A stretch of DNA of 64,000 nucleotides from Pseudomonadota bacterium. Lineage in GTDB: Bacteria; Pseudomonadota; Alphaproteobacteria; Sphingomonadales; Sphingomonadaceae. Of the stretch, positions 47,071 to 56,153 are shown piece after piece (the stretch's first letter is position 1; the number at the start of each line of letters is the position of its first letter). Position numbers and translations under genes: made by a program. The DNA lies in the NCBI GenBank assembly GCA_023389105.1, contig JAEWEY010000010.1, positions 317,763-381,762 of the forward strand, in the 5' to 3' direction. A model generated the notes under the pieces. It saw nothing but the letters and a program-made list of their open reading frames with translations. It was not told the origin of the DNA and did not search any database.

Positions 47071-47757
47071 ATGTCGTTCAACCGTAGGGAAATGCTGCGC
47101 TTGGGTGCCTATGGGGCGGCCGGAGCGATCATCTCTACTGCTGCCAGCTCGAGCGTCCTGCCTTCGCTCGTGACGCCGGTCGCGCGCGACCCGTTGGCCC
47201 CGCTCGTTCCGCAGCCACAGGCGCAGGTTCTCACCCCCTCGGCGCCCGGCGGCATCGACCCGCAGCTGTTCGCCAAGGCCAAAGCCGCGCTCGATGCCCA
47301 TCGCGTCTATCCGCGCGATTCAATCGGCGTCGTCGACTTCAATCGCCCGTCCAGCGAAGAGCGCTTTTATGTCGTGAACCTCCTGAGCGGCGAAGTCGAA
47401 AGTCACCGCGTCGCGCACGGCCGCGGCTCGGACCCCGATCATTCGGGCTTCGTCGAGCGCTTTTCCAACGACTTCGGCTCCTACGCGAGCTCGAACGGCG
47501 CCTATCTCACCGGCGACTATTACAACGGCAAGTACGGGCTTTCGATGAAAGTCCGCGGGCTCGACATGAGCAATTACAATGCCGAACCGCGCGCGATCGT
47601 CATTCACAATGCCTGGTATGCCGAGGACGACATGATCCCGTTGCACGGCAAGCTCGGCCGCTCGGAAGGTTGCTTCGCGATGAGCCGCCAGAGCCAGTAT
47701 GATGTGATGCGCCGTTTGGCCGGTGGCCGGATGATCTACGCCGAGAAGCTGGCGTAA
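47071..47757 (+). CDS. Murein L,D-transpeptidase catalytic domain protein
   Basis: 228 aa. The N-terminus FNRREMLRLGAYGAAGAI looks like a twin-arginine signal. The domain ends with IHNAWY...HGKLGRSEGCFAMS, giving the His and catalytic Cys of the YkuD-like/PF13645 family. GGGAGGG precedes the ATG at 47071. Likely cross-links or trims peptidoglycan. Confidence 0.88.
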   Translation: MSFNRREMLRLGAYGAAGAIISTAASSSVLPSLVTPVARDPLAPLVPQPQAQVLTPSAPGGIDPQLFAKAKAALDAHRVYPRDSIGVVDFNRPSSEERFYVVNLLSGEVESHRVAHGRGSDPDHSGFVERFSNDFGSYASSNGAYLTGDYYNGKYGLSMKVRGLDMSNYNAEPRAIVIHNAWYAEDDMIPLHGKLGRSEGCFAMSRQSQYDVMRRLAGGRMIYAEKLA

Positions 47758-47760
47758 GCT

Positions 47761-48216
47761 TCAGATCTGGAATTTCAGGCCCTGAAGATGGGTTACGAGC
47801 CCGTCTTCTCCGCGGACCGCCATACCCATTAGGCGCATCCATCGGTCCGCCTCACCGTCGGCAGGCCGGATCTGGGCATCGAGCACGAATGCGGAGCCGG
47901 CGCTGACGGCGATGGACCGCAGCCGTTCCATCTTCACCCGCGAATCTTCGACGTAACAGGCGACGGCATCGCTGCGGGGCACCCGAGCACCGTCCTCAAA
48001 GCCGAAAATCCGGTAGATGCCGGCTGTCCACGTCAGCCGATCATCGGCAAGGTCGCATTCCCACCAGCCAGCGGATCTTTGCCCGAGCGCCTGCCGCGCC
48101 GCCAATTCGGCAAGGCCCATTGCCGGCGACTGGGTGATGCAGCCCATCTCGAAGAGTCGTTGGCGCTCGTGCAGCGGCCACGCGCTGAGAATACGGCCTT
48201 CGAAATCGGCCGGCAT
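47761..48216 (-). CDS. PAS-like domain protein
   Basis: About 151 aa. SAGWWECDLADDRLTWTAGIYRIFGFE and VLDAQIRPADGEADRWMRLMGMAV fit a PAS_3-type sensor fold with no output domain. Start uncertain: ATG 48216, or TTG 48264 beside the upstream stop. Lies just after the retropepsin-TPR gene on the same strand. Confidence 0.7.
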   Translation of the reverse strand: MPADFEGRILSAWPLHERQRLFEMGCITQSPAMGLAELAARQALGQRSAGWWECDLADDRLTWTAGIYRIFGFEDGARVPRSDAVACYVEDSRVKMERLRSIAVSAGSAFVLDAQIRPADGEADRWMRLMGMAVRGEDGLVTHLQGLKFQI

Positions 48217-48266
48217 CCGCGTCGTCGTCCCACCTTCGGCCGATCCGCGCAACCTTCGCTCCAAGG

Positions 48267-50012
48267 CTATTCTGAAATCCCGATCTTCGCGGCGCGCCGA
48301 CCGACGTCGGGCGCAATTGCCAGCGCCGCCCGACGATCTGCCTCTCCGCCTGCCGCGTCGCCGCCACGGCGCTTGACCAACCCGCGCATGAACAGGCTCC
48401 AGGCATTGCGCGGCTGAATTTGCACCGCCGCGTCATAGTCGGCCCGCGCGCCTGCGAGGTCACCCAGCCGGAGTTTCACCAGCGCGCGGCTGTCCAGATA
48501 AGCGGCCGTGTTAGGCCGGGCCTTCAGCGCCGCGTTGCAATCGGCCAGCGCTTCCTTGAGTTCGCGATTCAGCTGTGCCCGCGCCCAGCAACGGCCGTTC
48601 AAAGCCGTGGGGCGCTGCGCATCTTCGGGATGCGACTTCAGCCAAGCATTCTCATTGGCAAGACCCACCTCCTGAAGCCCCGCGGCATCGGCCATGCTCG
48701 CCAGCTGAAGCCGCGTCCCCGAGGTCGGCGGGAGTAGTTTGTCGAGCGCCAATATGTCTTCGCGCGCGCCGTCAGGGTCACGCGTCCCGAGCTTGAGCGC
48801 AGCCCGCATAAGCCGCGCTTCGATGTCATCGCCGGCGATCGACAAGGCTTTGTCCAGGTCGGCCGCGGCAAGCAGGGGTTGCCGGTTTGCCAGGCGCGCG
48901 GCGGCGCGCTGGCGTAGAAAACGTGCCTCCGCAGGCGCTCGGGCAATAGCCTGATCGAAATCGGCAATCGCCTCCTCGAACCGGCGGCCCGACATCGCTG
49001 CGGCACCCCGTCGGGCAAAGCCCTCTGCATCGGTTGGAGCAGCAGACCGATCGGTCAGGTCCAGCGGTTTGCCTGTCTCATCCGACGCGCCGTCCGACGA
49101 CACACCGAAGACCGTGCCTCCCTCATAAGTCATCACCATCTTGCCACTCTTGTTCGCAACATAGATGTGGTGGGTGAGGAAAAAGTCGGCGCCGATCAGC
49201 ATGTCCGCGTCCCCGAACTCCGCGTCGCTGATCATGATCTTGGGCTTCGGGATCGATTCGCCGCCGACGATGACCCGGTCGAAGGTCGCCGCCCATTTGC
49301 GCACGGTGCGGCTACCCAGCCCCGTTGCGAATCCGGCGGCGACGACACCCGAGCTGTTGGGTGTAATCCCTGCCCGCTTCGCCGCGGCGAGTGTTAGCAC
49401 CGACCCGGGCGAACCGCTGTCAAACATCGCGCGAAGCTTGACCCCGTTCACTGTCACGGTGGCAATGGTCTTTGTCTGGCGAGCCGTCCGCGCTTCGATC
49501 GGCAGCACGGACACCGGTCGACTCCCCGCCCAGTAGGGCAAATCGCCGATCTGACATCCGCGCGACCGCAACAACGTAACTTTCCCGTGCCCCAGATCAT
49601 ATTCGACGTCCGCGAGCCCGAGGAAATTCTGGCCCAGCAGGCCGACCTGGCCGGTGTCCGTCCCCCCGACGATGAAGTCGATCTTGGGCAGGGTCGCGCC
49701 GCCCAGCGAGAAGCTCTGCACAGTCGTCATGGACGCGGAGGTCGCGCCATTGATTCCCATCAACCGGAAATTCGGTGGAAGCGGTTCGAGCTTAAGGCCG
49801 TAAGCCGCCGCCGAAGCGCGCGACAAAGTGCTGAAGAAAGCACCGCTGTCGAGGATGAATTGCGCATCCTGTCCGTTAATCTTGGCGGAAACGATGGCGC
49901 GGTCGCCGCGCATGGTCACAGGTATCTCGAGGAACTTGGTGATCTGACACTCGGCCTGGGCGACGGACGGAATCAGGGCGGCGAGAATCGTAAGGCCGCG
50001 GGCGGCACGCAT
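48267..50012 (-). CDS. Tandem retropepsin-like aspartic protease with TPR repeats, exported
   Basis: 581 aa. Signal peptide (LTILAALIPSVAQA), a retropepsin-like domain with FILDSGAFFS (Asp about 55) and a second with AMFDSGSPGS (Asp about 198), so both halves of a pepsin-like pair may lie in one chain. From about residue 330 come TPR-like repeats (FARRGAAAMSGRRFEEAIADFDQAI, YLDSRALVKLRLGDLAGARADYDAAV). ATG 50012 has AGGAG 6 nt upstream. Periplasmic; substrate unknown. Confidence 0.85.
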   Translation of the reverse strand: MRAARGLTILAALIPSVAQAECQITKFLEIPVTMRGDRAIVSAKINGQDAQFILDSGAFFSTLSRASAAAYGLKLEPLPPNFRLMGINGATSASMTTVQSFSLGGATLPKIDFIVGGTDTGQVGLLGQNFLGLADVEYDLGHGKVTLLRSRGCQIGDLPYWAGSRPVSVLPIEARTARQTKTIATVTVNGVKLRAMFDSGSPGSVLTLAAAKRAGITPNSSGVVAAGFATGLGSRTVRKWAATFDRVIVGGESIPKPKIMISDAEFGDADMLIGADFFLTHHIYVANKSGKMVMTYEGGTVFGVSSDGASDETGKPLDLTDRSAAPTDAEGFARRGAAAMSGRRFEEAIADFDQAIARAPAEARFLRQRAAARLANRQPLLAAADLDKALSIAGDDIEARLMRAALKLGTRDPDGAREDILALDKLLPPTSGTRLQLASMADAAGLQEVGLANENAWLKSHPEDAQRPTALNGRCWARAQLNRELKEALADCNAALKARPNTAAYLDSRALVKLRLGDLAGARADYDAAVQIQPRNAWSLFMRGLVKRRGGDAAGGEADRRAALAIAPDVGRRAAKIGISE

Positions 50013-50113
50013 AAGCAACTCCTCAGCCGCAATCCGCGGTTCGGCGGCCGGGTTGCGTCAACGCAGGCTAATCGAGGGAATTTGAAGCGTCACGTGAAAA
50101 TCGGGCGCCGCGA

Positions 50114-50815
50114 CTAGGGCGGGATCGGCTTCCCGTCCCAGTCGAAGCACCGCCCGCTGTCGCCGCTCGTCAGCGCGTCGATCACCTCGATGAGTTGGTG
50201 CGCGGCGTGGTCCGGGGTGAACAGCCGGCCAGCGGCGACACTGGCTTGGAATGGCGCACTCAATTGCGTGTCCACCGTTCCCGGATGCAGGCCGACGCAG
50301 ATCGCCTTTGGCCGCGAACGCGCAAGCTCGATCGCCAGCGTTTTGATGATCATATTCAAAGCCGCTTTTGACGCTCGGTAGCCGTACCAACCGCCGAGCC
50401 GGTTATCGCCGATGCTACCGACGCGCGCGGACAGGGCAGCGAAAATCCCGCGCTCAGTTTTCGGAAGCAAGGGCGTCAGGTGCTTGGCGGCGAGTGCCGG
50501 TCCGACGGTGTTCACGGCAAAGGACTTCAGCAGATGCGCGGGATCGACGTCACGCAGTGACTTTTCCGGGTGAAGGTCGCCGTCGTGGAGGAGGCCGGTG
50601 GCGACCATGATGATGTCGAATGGTGCTCGCGCCCGAAGCTGCTCCGCGGCTGCTTCAAGGCTCAGCTCGTCGGTCACGTCGACTGCGATGTCGCCGGCCC
50701 ACGCCGGACGGCGGGCGAGCCCGGTGACGCCAAAACCCCGGCCGGACAATTCTCGCACCAACGCGGCGCCGATGCCGCCGGTGCTGCCAACGACGATTGC
50801 GCGGGCGTCGGTCAT
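50114..50815 (-). CDS. SDR family oxidoreductase
   Basis: 233-aa short-chain dehydrogenase of the C-factor/CsgA-like group. NAD(P) motif VVGSTGGIG, SARVGSIGDNRLGG with catalytic Ser, and YGYRASKAALN with Tyr and Lys. I chose ATG 50815 (MTDARAIVVG). Substrate unknown. Confidence 0.9.
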   Translation of the reverse strand: MTDARAIVVGSTGGIGAALVRELSGRGFGVTGLARRPAWAGDIAVDVTDELSLEAAAEQLRARAPFDIIMVATGLLHDGDLHPEKSLRDVDPAHLLKSFAVNTVGPALAAKHLTPLLPKTERGIFAALSARVGSIGDNRLGGWYGYRASKAALNMIIKTLAIELARSRPKAICVGLHPGTVDTQLSAPFQASVAAGRLFTPDHAAHQLIEVIDALTSGDSGRCFDWDGKPIPP

Positions 50816-50957
50816 GCTTTGCATGCATCGATCATGCGGCGCCCCGCGAGGGAAACAATGGAGGCTTTGGTGCAGGTACGCCTGCTCGCGCTTCCGCGTC
50901 CGCTTCTCGCCGCCCTCCATTTCATCTAAGGCAGGATCTCTCGGTCAGGGGCACGCC

Positions 50958-52928
50958 GTGAACGAACCCGATCCCGTCATCGCAAGTGAGCGGCGCACGT
51001 CGCGACCGGTGTTCGTCAGCTACGCGACCGCCGATCGCAAGCAGGCGCTGGCTGTCTGCGCGGGACTAGAAAAACGCGGGACGGACTGCTGGATTTCCAC
51101 TCGCGACGTCGCGCCGGGCGAGAATTACCAGGAGGCGATCGTCCGGGCCTTGCGCAACGCGCGCGCCATGGTCCTCGTCTTCTCCAGGGCAGCGAATGAC
51201 AGCGACGAGATCAAGAAAGAGCTGTCGCTGGCGAGCCGTTATCGGGTCCCTGTAATGACGCTCAGGATCGAGGACGTCGAACCGAGCGACGCCTTCGCCT
51301 ACGAATTGTCGACGCGCCAGTGGATCGATGCCTTCGTCGGTTACGATCGATCCATCGATTTGCTTGCCGGTCGCATCGGTGAGATATCCGGCAGCCCGTC
51401 GGCTGGCGAGTATCAACCCGCGAGTCCGCTTCGACCGGGAAAGATCTGGTCGCGTCCTCTGGCGTTCGCCGGGATCGTGGCGTTCGCGCTGATCCTTGCG
51501 GCGGGCCTCTGGTTCTTCAACTCACGCTCATCACCTGCGAGCACACACCCGATGGAGGTGCGGCTGGCAGGCTTCAAACTGTTGTCGAACGATTTGCCGG
51601 CCACGCTGCCGGATGCGGTCGGCGACGAAGTCATTGCAGCGTTCAACAAGGATGGCGTCGTCGGTGTTTCCACCGCGCCGGCACCACCTTCCGGCTCCGC
51701 GCCCGCCTTTGCGCTCGGCGGAACGATTCAGCGCGACGGCGACGCCATTCGCGTCATCGCCCGCCTGACCAACGAGCGTTCCGGCACGACCCTATGGTCG
51801 ACCACGTTAAGCTATGACGGGCGCGAGACATCAGCCGTCGGACGGCACGTCGCGGTCGATGCGGGCAACGTCGTCCGATGCGGACTGTTCGGTGCTTCCA
51901 CCTACCGCAAGCCGCTGCCCGAAAACGTTCTCAAGGACTATTTGCAGTTCTGCCAATGGTATTGGGATCCCAACATGGTCGCGGGCCGCAAGGCGCTCGT
52001 GCCGGCGCAGCGCGTCGTGGCGGCAGTGCCCGATTTTTCGTGGGGTTGGGCCGCCATCGCCGGATCGTATTGGAAAGTCGCATTCGGCGCCGCCACCCCG
52101 CAACTCGCGGACGAAGCGCGCGCCATTGGTCGGGAAGCGGCCGATCGCGCGGTCGCCATCGACCCCCGCAACAGCGAGGCCTTTTACATCAAGGCGGTCC
52201 TGCTCGACCGAAACGATTGGCTCGGCCGCGAAGCCTTATTCAAAAAAGCCGTGGGCGCTCGCCGCCTGGACTGCGGCTGTGAGCACCACCAGTACGGCTC
52301 GATGCTGGCCAACGTCGGCCGCATCGCGGACGGCGTCGACGAGTTGCGCGCCGCCAACGACACGCTCGCGCTCTACGTCTACACACCGCTGAGCCTGGCT
52401 GAGGTCCTGACAGCCGCCAGCGAGCCGGACGAAGCCCGTCAATATTACGATGCCGCAAGCCAGCTCGCGCCCAGCGCCGACTTCGCGCAGGGCCTCACCG
52501 CTTACGGCGCTGCGCAGACCGGCGACCTCAAGCGTCTCGCCGACCCCGCCCTCCCCATCGCCGCGCCCGTGCGCAGCGCGCTGATCGAGGGTTTTCGCGC
52601 CGCCGCTTCAGGCAACCCGGCGGCCAAAGCCGCGGCGGTCAAGGCGCTCGCCGCGCTGACGACCGACGAGGAAGCCGTGCCCAGGGCGCGGCTCCTCGCC
52701 AGGCTGGGCGCGCCAGCCGCTGCATTCGACCTCGCTGCCCAGCAGGCCGCCCAGGCCTACCCGGGCCCAAGCGTGTTCTGGTACCCGGAGATGCGTCCCG
52801 CGCTCGACGATCCCCGCTTCCTGGCGCTCGCGCAGCGGCTGGGGTTGATGACCTATTGGAAACAGTCGAAGACCCGTCCGGACGTCTGCCAGGCCGCCGC
52901 GCCGCCGGCCTTCTGCCGCGCGATCTGA
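50958..52928 (+). CDS. TIR domain-TM-TPR protein
   Basis: 656 aa. An N-terminal TIR domain spans residues about 16-130 (PVFVSYATADRKQAL, GTDCWISTRDVAPGENYQEAI, VLVFSRAANDSDEIKKELSLA, with E88 as candidate catalytic Glu). It is followed by one TM helix (about 167-187) and a TolB-N-like beta domain (VRLAGFKLLSNDLPATLPDAV...LGGTIQRDGDAIRVIARL). TPR-like helices run to the C-terminus. TIR domains can be NADases or scaffolds. GTG start preceded by AGGGGC. It stands alone, without obvious defence partners. Confidence 0.88.
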   Translation: MNEPDPVIASERRTSRPVFVSYATADRKQALAVCAGLEKRGTDCWISTRDVAPGENYQEAIVRALRNARAMVLVFSRAANDSDEIKKELSLASRYRVPVMTLRIEDVEPSDAFAYELSTRQWIDAFVGYDRSIDLLAGRIGEISGSPSAGEYQPASPLRPGKIWSRPLAFAGIVAFALILAAGLWFFNSRSSPASTHPMEVRLAGFKLLSNDLPATLPDAVGDEVIAAFNKDGVVGVSTAPAPPSGSAPAFALGGTIQRDGDAIRVIARLTNERSGTTLWSTTLSYDGRETSAVGRHVAVDAGNVVRCGLFGASTYRKPLPENVLKDYLQFCQWYWDPNMVAGRKALVPAQRVVAAVPDFSWGWAAIAGSYWKVAFGAATPQLADEARAIGREAADRAVAIDPRNSEAFYIKAVLLDRNDWLGREALFKKAVGARRLDCGCEHHQYGSMLANVGRIADGVDELRAANDTLALYVYTPLSLAEVLTAASEPDEARQYYDAASQLAPSADFAQGLTAYGAAQTGDLKRLADPALPIAAPVRSALIEGFRAAASGNPAAKAAAVKALAALTTDEEAVPRARLLARLGAPAAAFDLAAQQAAQAYPGPSVFWYPEMRPALDDPRFLALAQRLGLMTYWKQSKTRPDVCQAAAPPAFCRAI

Positions 52929-52945
52929 TCGCCCGGTCTCCCGGG

Positions 52946-52992
52946 CAAAAAAATAAAGCGGCCCGGCGGGTTGCCCCCTCCGCCAGGCCGCT
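52946..52992 (-). terminator. Rho-independent terminator after the PilZ gene
   Basis: Stem GCGGCCtGGCGG/CCGCCgGGCCGC (minus strand, 10-nt loop) followed by TTTATTTTTTT. A second short hairpin GCCCGG-N4-CCGGGC at 52931-52946 lies nearer the TIR gene. Confidence 0.8.
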
Positions 52993-53063
52993 TCGAGTCC
53001 GCAATAACCTTCAACAGCCGACGAAGGCGTGAGTCGCGTCCTCGTCCATTTTCTTAATCGCAG

Positions 53064-53456
53064 TTAAGTTCTGAGTCGATGAAAATCTTCGCGCCGGCGT
53101 CCCGGTTCGGGCGCAATCGTCGCCGCGAGCCCCGCGCTGTGCACCGCCGCCAGCCGCACCTCCCGCTTCAGCCGCTCGACCTCGAAGCCCGGCAGCGGCG
53201 GGTCGAACGCAATGCCGCAGGCGTTGCCCCGCACCCACGCGACTTCGCCGAACACGCGCACCGTCTCCATCCAGATCGACACCGGGTCGCCCGCCGCTGG
53301 CAGGTGCAAGCCGTGCAGCCGGGCGCCGCTTGCCGACAGGTCGACGATGCTCACCTCGCGCGTTTCGTGAAGGCTGCTGACGGTCGCGGGAATCGGCAGC
53401 GTCTCGCGGGGCGTATGCCGCCGCCCGCCGCCGATCGATCGTCCAAACATACGCAT
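53064..53456 (-). CDS. PilZ domain protein
   Basis: 130 aa with RRHTPRETLPIPATV and IVDLSASGARLHGL, the c-di-GMP-binding PilZ pattern, then VFGEVAWVRGNACGIAFD. A basic C-terminal tail follows. Second stand-alone PilZ of the window. Confidence 0.83.
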   Translation of the reverse strand: MRMFGRSIGGGRRHTPRETLPIPATVSSLHETREVSIVDLSASGARLHGLHLPAAGDPVSIWMETVRVFGEVAWVRGNACGIAFDPPLPGFEVERLKREVRLAAVHSAGLAATIAPEPGRRREDFHRLRT

Positions 53457-53531
53457 ACCGGGCCTCCATCGGCCCCCGCCGGCTAGGCGCGGTTTAAGCG
53501 CGGACGCCTAACGCAATCTTCCCGAACGCGG

Positions 53532-54113
53532 TTAAGCCGCGGTCAGCCAAGCGCTTCGGCGACGCCGCACTGCCAGCCCAATCCCCGCAAAGCCGATCAG
53601 CATCATTGCCCAGCTCGCTGGCTCCGGCACGGGCACCATCGAGCGCGTGAACCGCGCCCACGTCTGGCTGGCCTGAATCCCGGTATCCTCCGTCAGCAAA
53701 AGCGAACCCGTCCCGGTATCGTTCGTCGCCTTGTTGTTGGCACTGACGAACGCGACTGTCTGGCCGCCGACCGCATAAGGCACCAGGATCGAACAGATTG
53801 TCGCCAGGCTGCAGCCGTTGGTCAGCGCCGGGTTCGTGTCAAACGTGCCGAGCAGCACCTGCGCCAGCAGCGCGTCCGCCGCCTGCTGTGCCGCCGCCTG
53901 CGACCCGAACGCAAAACCGGCCGGACAGCTGCCAAACACGGTGGCGCAATTGCCGTCGAGGAATTGCACGTTGTAAAGGTTGCCCCCGACATTGACGCCA
54001 GTCGCGCCGGTTAGCGTGCTACCGCTCGTGACCGGATCCGCCGCCGTTGCGGGTGCCGCCGCAAGCATCGCGCCCGCCATCGCGATCGCCTTAAATGCCG
54101 TGAACTTCCGCAT
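53532..54113 (-). CDS. PEPxxWA-CTERM sorting domain protein
   Basis: 193 aa: signal peptide (AMAGAMLAAAPATA), a Gly/Thr/Ala-rich secreted body, then the sorting tail VPEPASWAMMLIGFAGIG plus VRRRR. Such tails are processed by exosortase/XrtA-type enzymes in sphingomonads; none lies in the window. A CtrA-like box lies 32 nt upstream of the start. Confidence 0.9.
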   Translation of the reverse strand: MRKFTAFKAIAMAGAMLAAAPATAADPVTSGSTLTGATGVNVGGNLYNVQFLDGNCATVFGSCPAGFAFGSQAAAQQAADALLAQVLLGTFDTNPALTNGCSLATICSILVPYAVGGQTVAFVSANNKATNDTGTGSLLLTEDTGIQASQTWARFTRSMVPVPEPASWAMMLIGFAGIGLAVRRRRSAWLTAA

Positions 54114-54144
54114 GCCCGTCCCCTGCGTTCGTTACGGCACCAGA

Positions 54145-54159
54145 GTAACCATGCGTTAA
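54145..54159. promoter_or_regulatory. CtrA-like box (GTAA-N7-TTAA)
   Basis: GTAACCATGCGTTAA, one mismatch from TTAA-N7-TTAA, 32 nt upstream of the PEP-CTERM start; on the minus strand it also reads as a direct repeat CATGGTTA with 11-nt period. Confidence 0.45.
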
Positions 54160-54201
54160 CCATGCCGCAAGGCACGGGGAAATTACCCACGGCTGTCTTT
54201 G

Positions 54202-56019
54202 TTAAGCGTCGTCCCCCATCCGCAGCGCAGCAATAAACGCCTCCTGCGGAATGCTCACGCTGCCGTACTCCCGCATCCGCTTCTTGCCCTCTTTCTGCTT
54301 CTCCAGCAGCTTGCGCTTGCGGGTGGCGTCGCCGCCGTAGCATTTGGCGGTGACGTCCTTGCGCAGGGCGGCGATGGTTTCGCGGGCGATGACCTTGCCG
54401 CCGATCGCGGCTTGGATCGGGATCTTGAACAAGTGGCGGGGGATCAGGTCCTTCAGGCGCTCGCACATGCCGCGGCCGCGGGCTTCGGCGTTGCCGCGGT
54501 GGACGATCATGCTCAGCGCGTCGACCGCCTCGTTGTTGACGAGGATGCTCATCTTGACGAGGTCGCCCTCGCGGTGGCCGATCTGATGATAGTCGAATGA
54601 GGCATAGCCGCGGCTGATCGATTTCAGGCGGTCGTAGAAGTCGAACACCACTTCGTTGAGCGGCAGTTCGTAACGGAGCATCGCGCGGGCGTGGCTGCCG
54701 GTCCCGACGTAGCTGAGGTCGCGCTGGATGCCCCGGCGGTCCTGGCACAGCTTCAGGATCGCGCCCAGATATTCGTCGGGGACGTAGATGGTGGCGTCGA
54801 TCCACGGCTCCTCGATCAACTCGATCCGGTTGGGGTCGGGCATGTCCGCGGGGTTGTGCAGCTCGATCACCTTGGCGTCCTCGTTCTTCGAGTGGCTCAG
54901 GTGGATGCGGTAGACGACGCTCGGCGCGGTGGTGATGAGGTCGAGGTCATATTCGCGCGTCAGCCGCTCCTGGATGATCTCCAGGTGGAGCAATCCCAGG
55001 AAACCACATCTGAACCCGAAGCCAAGCGCGGCGCTGGTCTCCATCTCGAAACTGAACGACGCGTCGTTGAGGCGGAGCTTGTAGAGGCTGTCCCGCAGCT
55101 TTTCGAAGTCGTTCGCGTCGACGGGGAAGAGGCCACAGAAGACGACGGGCTGGACTTCCTTGAAACCGGGCAGCGCCTCCGCGGCTGGCCGCTTGGCGTC
55201 GGTGATCGTGTCGCCGACGCGCGTTTCCGAGACTTCCTTGATCTGCGCGGTGATGAAGCCGATCTCGCCGGGGCCGAGCTCGGCCAGCGGCTCGATCTTG
55301 GGACGGAAGCAGCCGACGCGGTCGATCAGGTGCGTGGTGCCGGCCTGCATGAATTTGACCTGGCTCCCCTTGCGCAAGGACCCGTCGATGACGCGGACCA
55401 GGATGACGACGCCCAAATACGGGTCATACCAGCTGTCGACGAGCATCGCCTTCAGCGGCGCCTCGCGATCGCCCTTCGGCGCCGGGATCTTCGCAATGAT
55501 CGCGTCTAGGATCTCCTCGATCCCGATCCCCGTCTTCGCGCTGGCCAAGACGGCTTCGGAGGCATCAAGCCCAATGATCTCCTCAATCTCCTGCCGCGCC
55601 CCTTCAGGATCGGCGGCAGGAAGATCGATCTTGTTGATCACCGGCACGATCTCATGATCATGTTCGATGCTTTGGTAGACGTTGGCGAGCGTCTGCGCTT
55701 CGACGCCTTGGGCGGCGTCAACCACCAGGAGCGCGCCTTCGCAGGCGGCCAGCGAGCGCGAGACTTCGTAGGCGAAGTCGACGTGGCCCGGCGTGTCCAT
55801 CAGGTTGAGTTCGTAGCCCTTCCAGTCGAGACGGACCGTCTGGGCTTTGATGGTGATGCCGCGCTCGCGCTCGATGTCCATGTTGTCGAGCACCTGCGCG
55901 CTCATCTCGCGCGCGGTGAGGCCGCCGGTGGTCTGAATAAGGCGATCGGCCAGCGTCGACTTGCCATGGTCGATGTGCGCGATGATCGAAAAGTTACGGA
56001 TTTTGCTGAGGTCGGTCAT
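54202..56019 (-). CDS. lepA: Elongation factor 4 (LepA)
   Basis: 605-aa translational GTPase: G1 [10 protein letters not shown]3 DTPGHVDF, G4 NKID, and the LepA C-terminal domain ([40 protein letters not shown]). It back-translocates or assists stalled ribosomes. Confidence 0.98.
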   Translation of the reverse strand: MTDLSKIRNFSIIAHIDHGKSTLADRLIQTTGGLTAREMSAQVLDNMDIERERGITIKAQTVRLDWKGYELNLMDTPGHVDFAYEVSRSLAACEGALLVVDAAQGVEAQTLANVYQSIEHDHEIVPVINKIDLPAADPEGARQEIEEIIGLDASEAVLASAKTGIGIEEILDAIIAKIPAPKGDREAPLKAMLVDSWYDPYLGVVILVRVIDGSLRKGSQVKFMQAGTTHLIDRVGCFRPKIEPLAELGPGEIGFITAQIKEVSETRVGDTITDAKRPAAEALPGFKEVQPVVFCGLFPVDANDFEKLRDSLYKLRLNDASFSFEMETSAALGFGFRCGFLGLLHLEIIQERLTREYDLDLITTAPSVVYRIHLSHSKNEDAKVIELHNPADMPDPNRIELIEEPWIDATIYVPDEYLGAILKLCQDRRGIQRDLSYVGTGSHARAMLRYELPLNEVVFDFYDRLKSISRGYASFDYHQIGHREGDLVKMSILVNNEAVDALSMIVHRGNAEARGRGMCERLKDLIPRHLFKIPIQAAIGGKVIARETIAALRKDVTAKCYGGDATRKRKLLEKQKEGKKRMREYGSVSIPQEAFIAALRMGDDA

Positions 56020-56153
56020 TCGAGGCGCGCGCTAGCAGAGGGGTCGGCGCGTGTCAGCACAGGCAACGATGTGCCGCGAGTGGCAAGAAGTGGCGGTTTC
56101 TGCCGCGTTTAATTTTTGATAAATAGCCGCCCATTCAGACAAGGGGGTCTAAC

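Noticed and set aside
52931..52946. GCCCGG-N4-CCGGGC hairpin as terminator of the TIR gene
   Set aside because: On the plus strand it is followed by A-residues, not U-residues, so it is not a clear intrinsic terminator for that gene.
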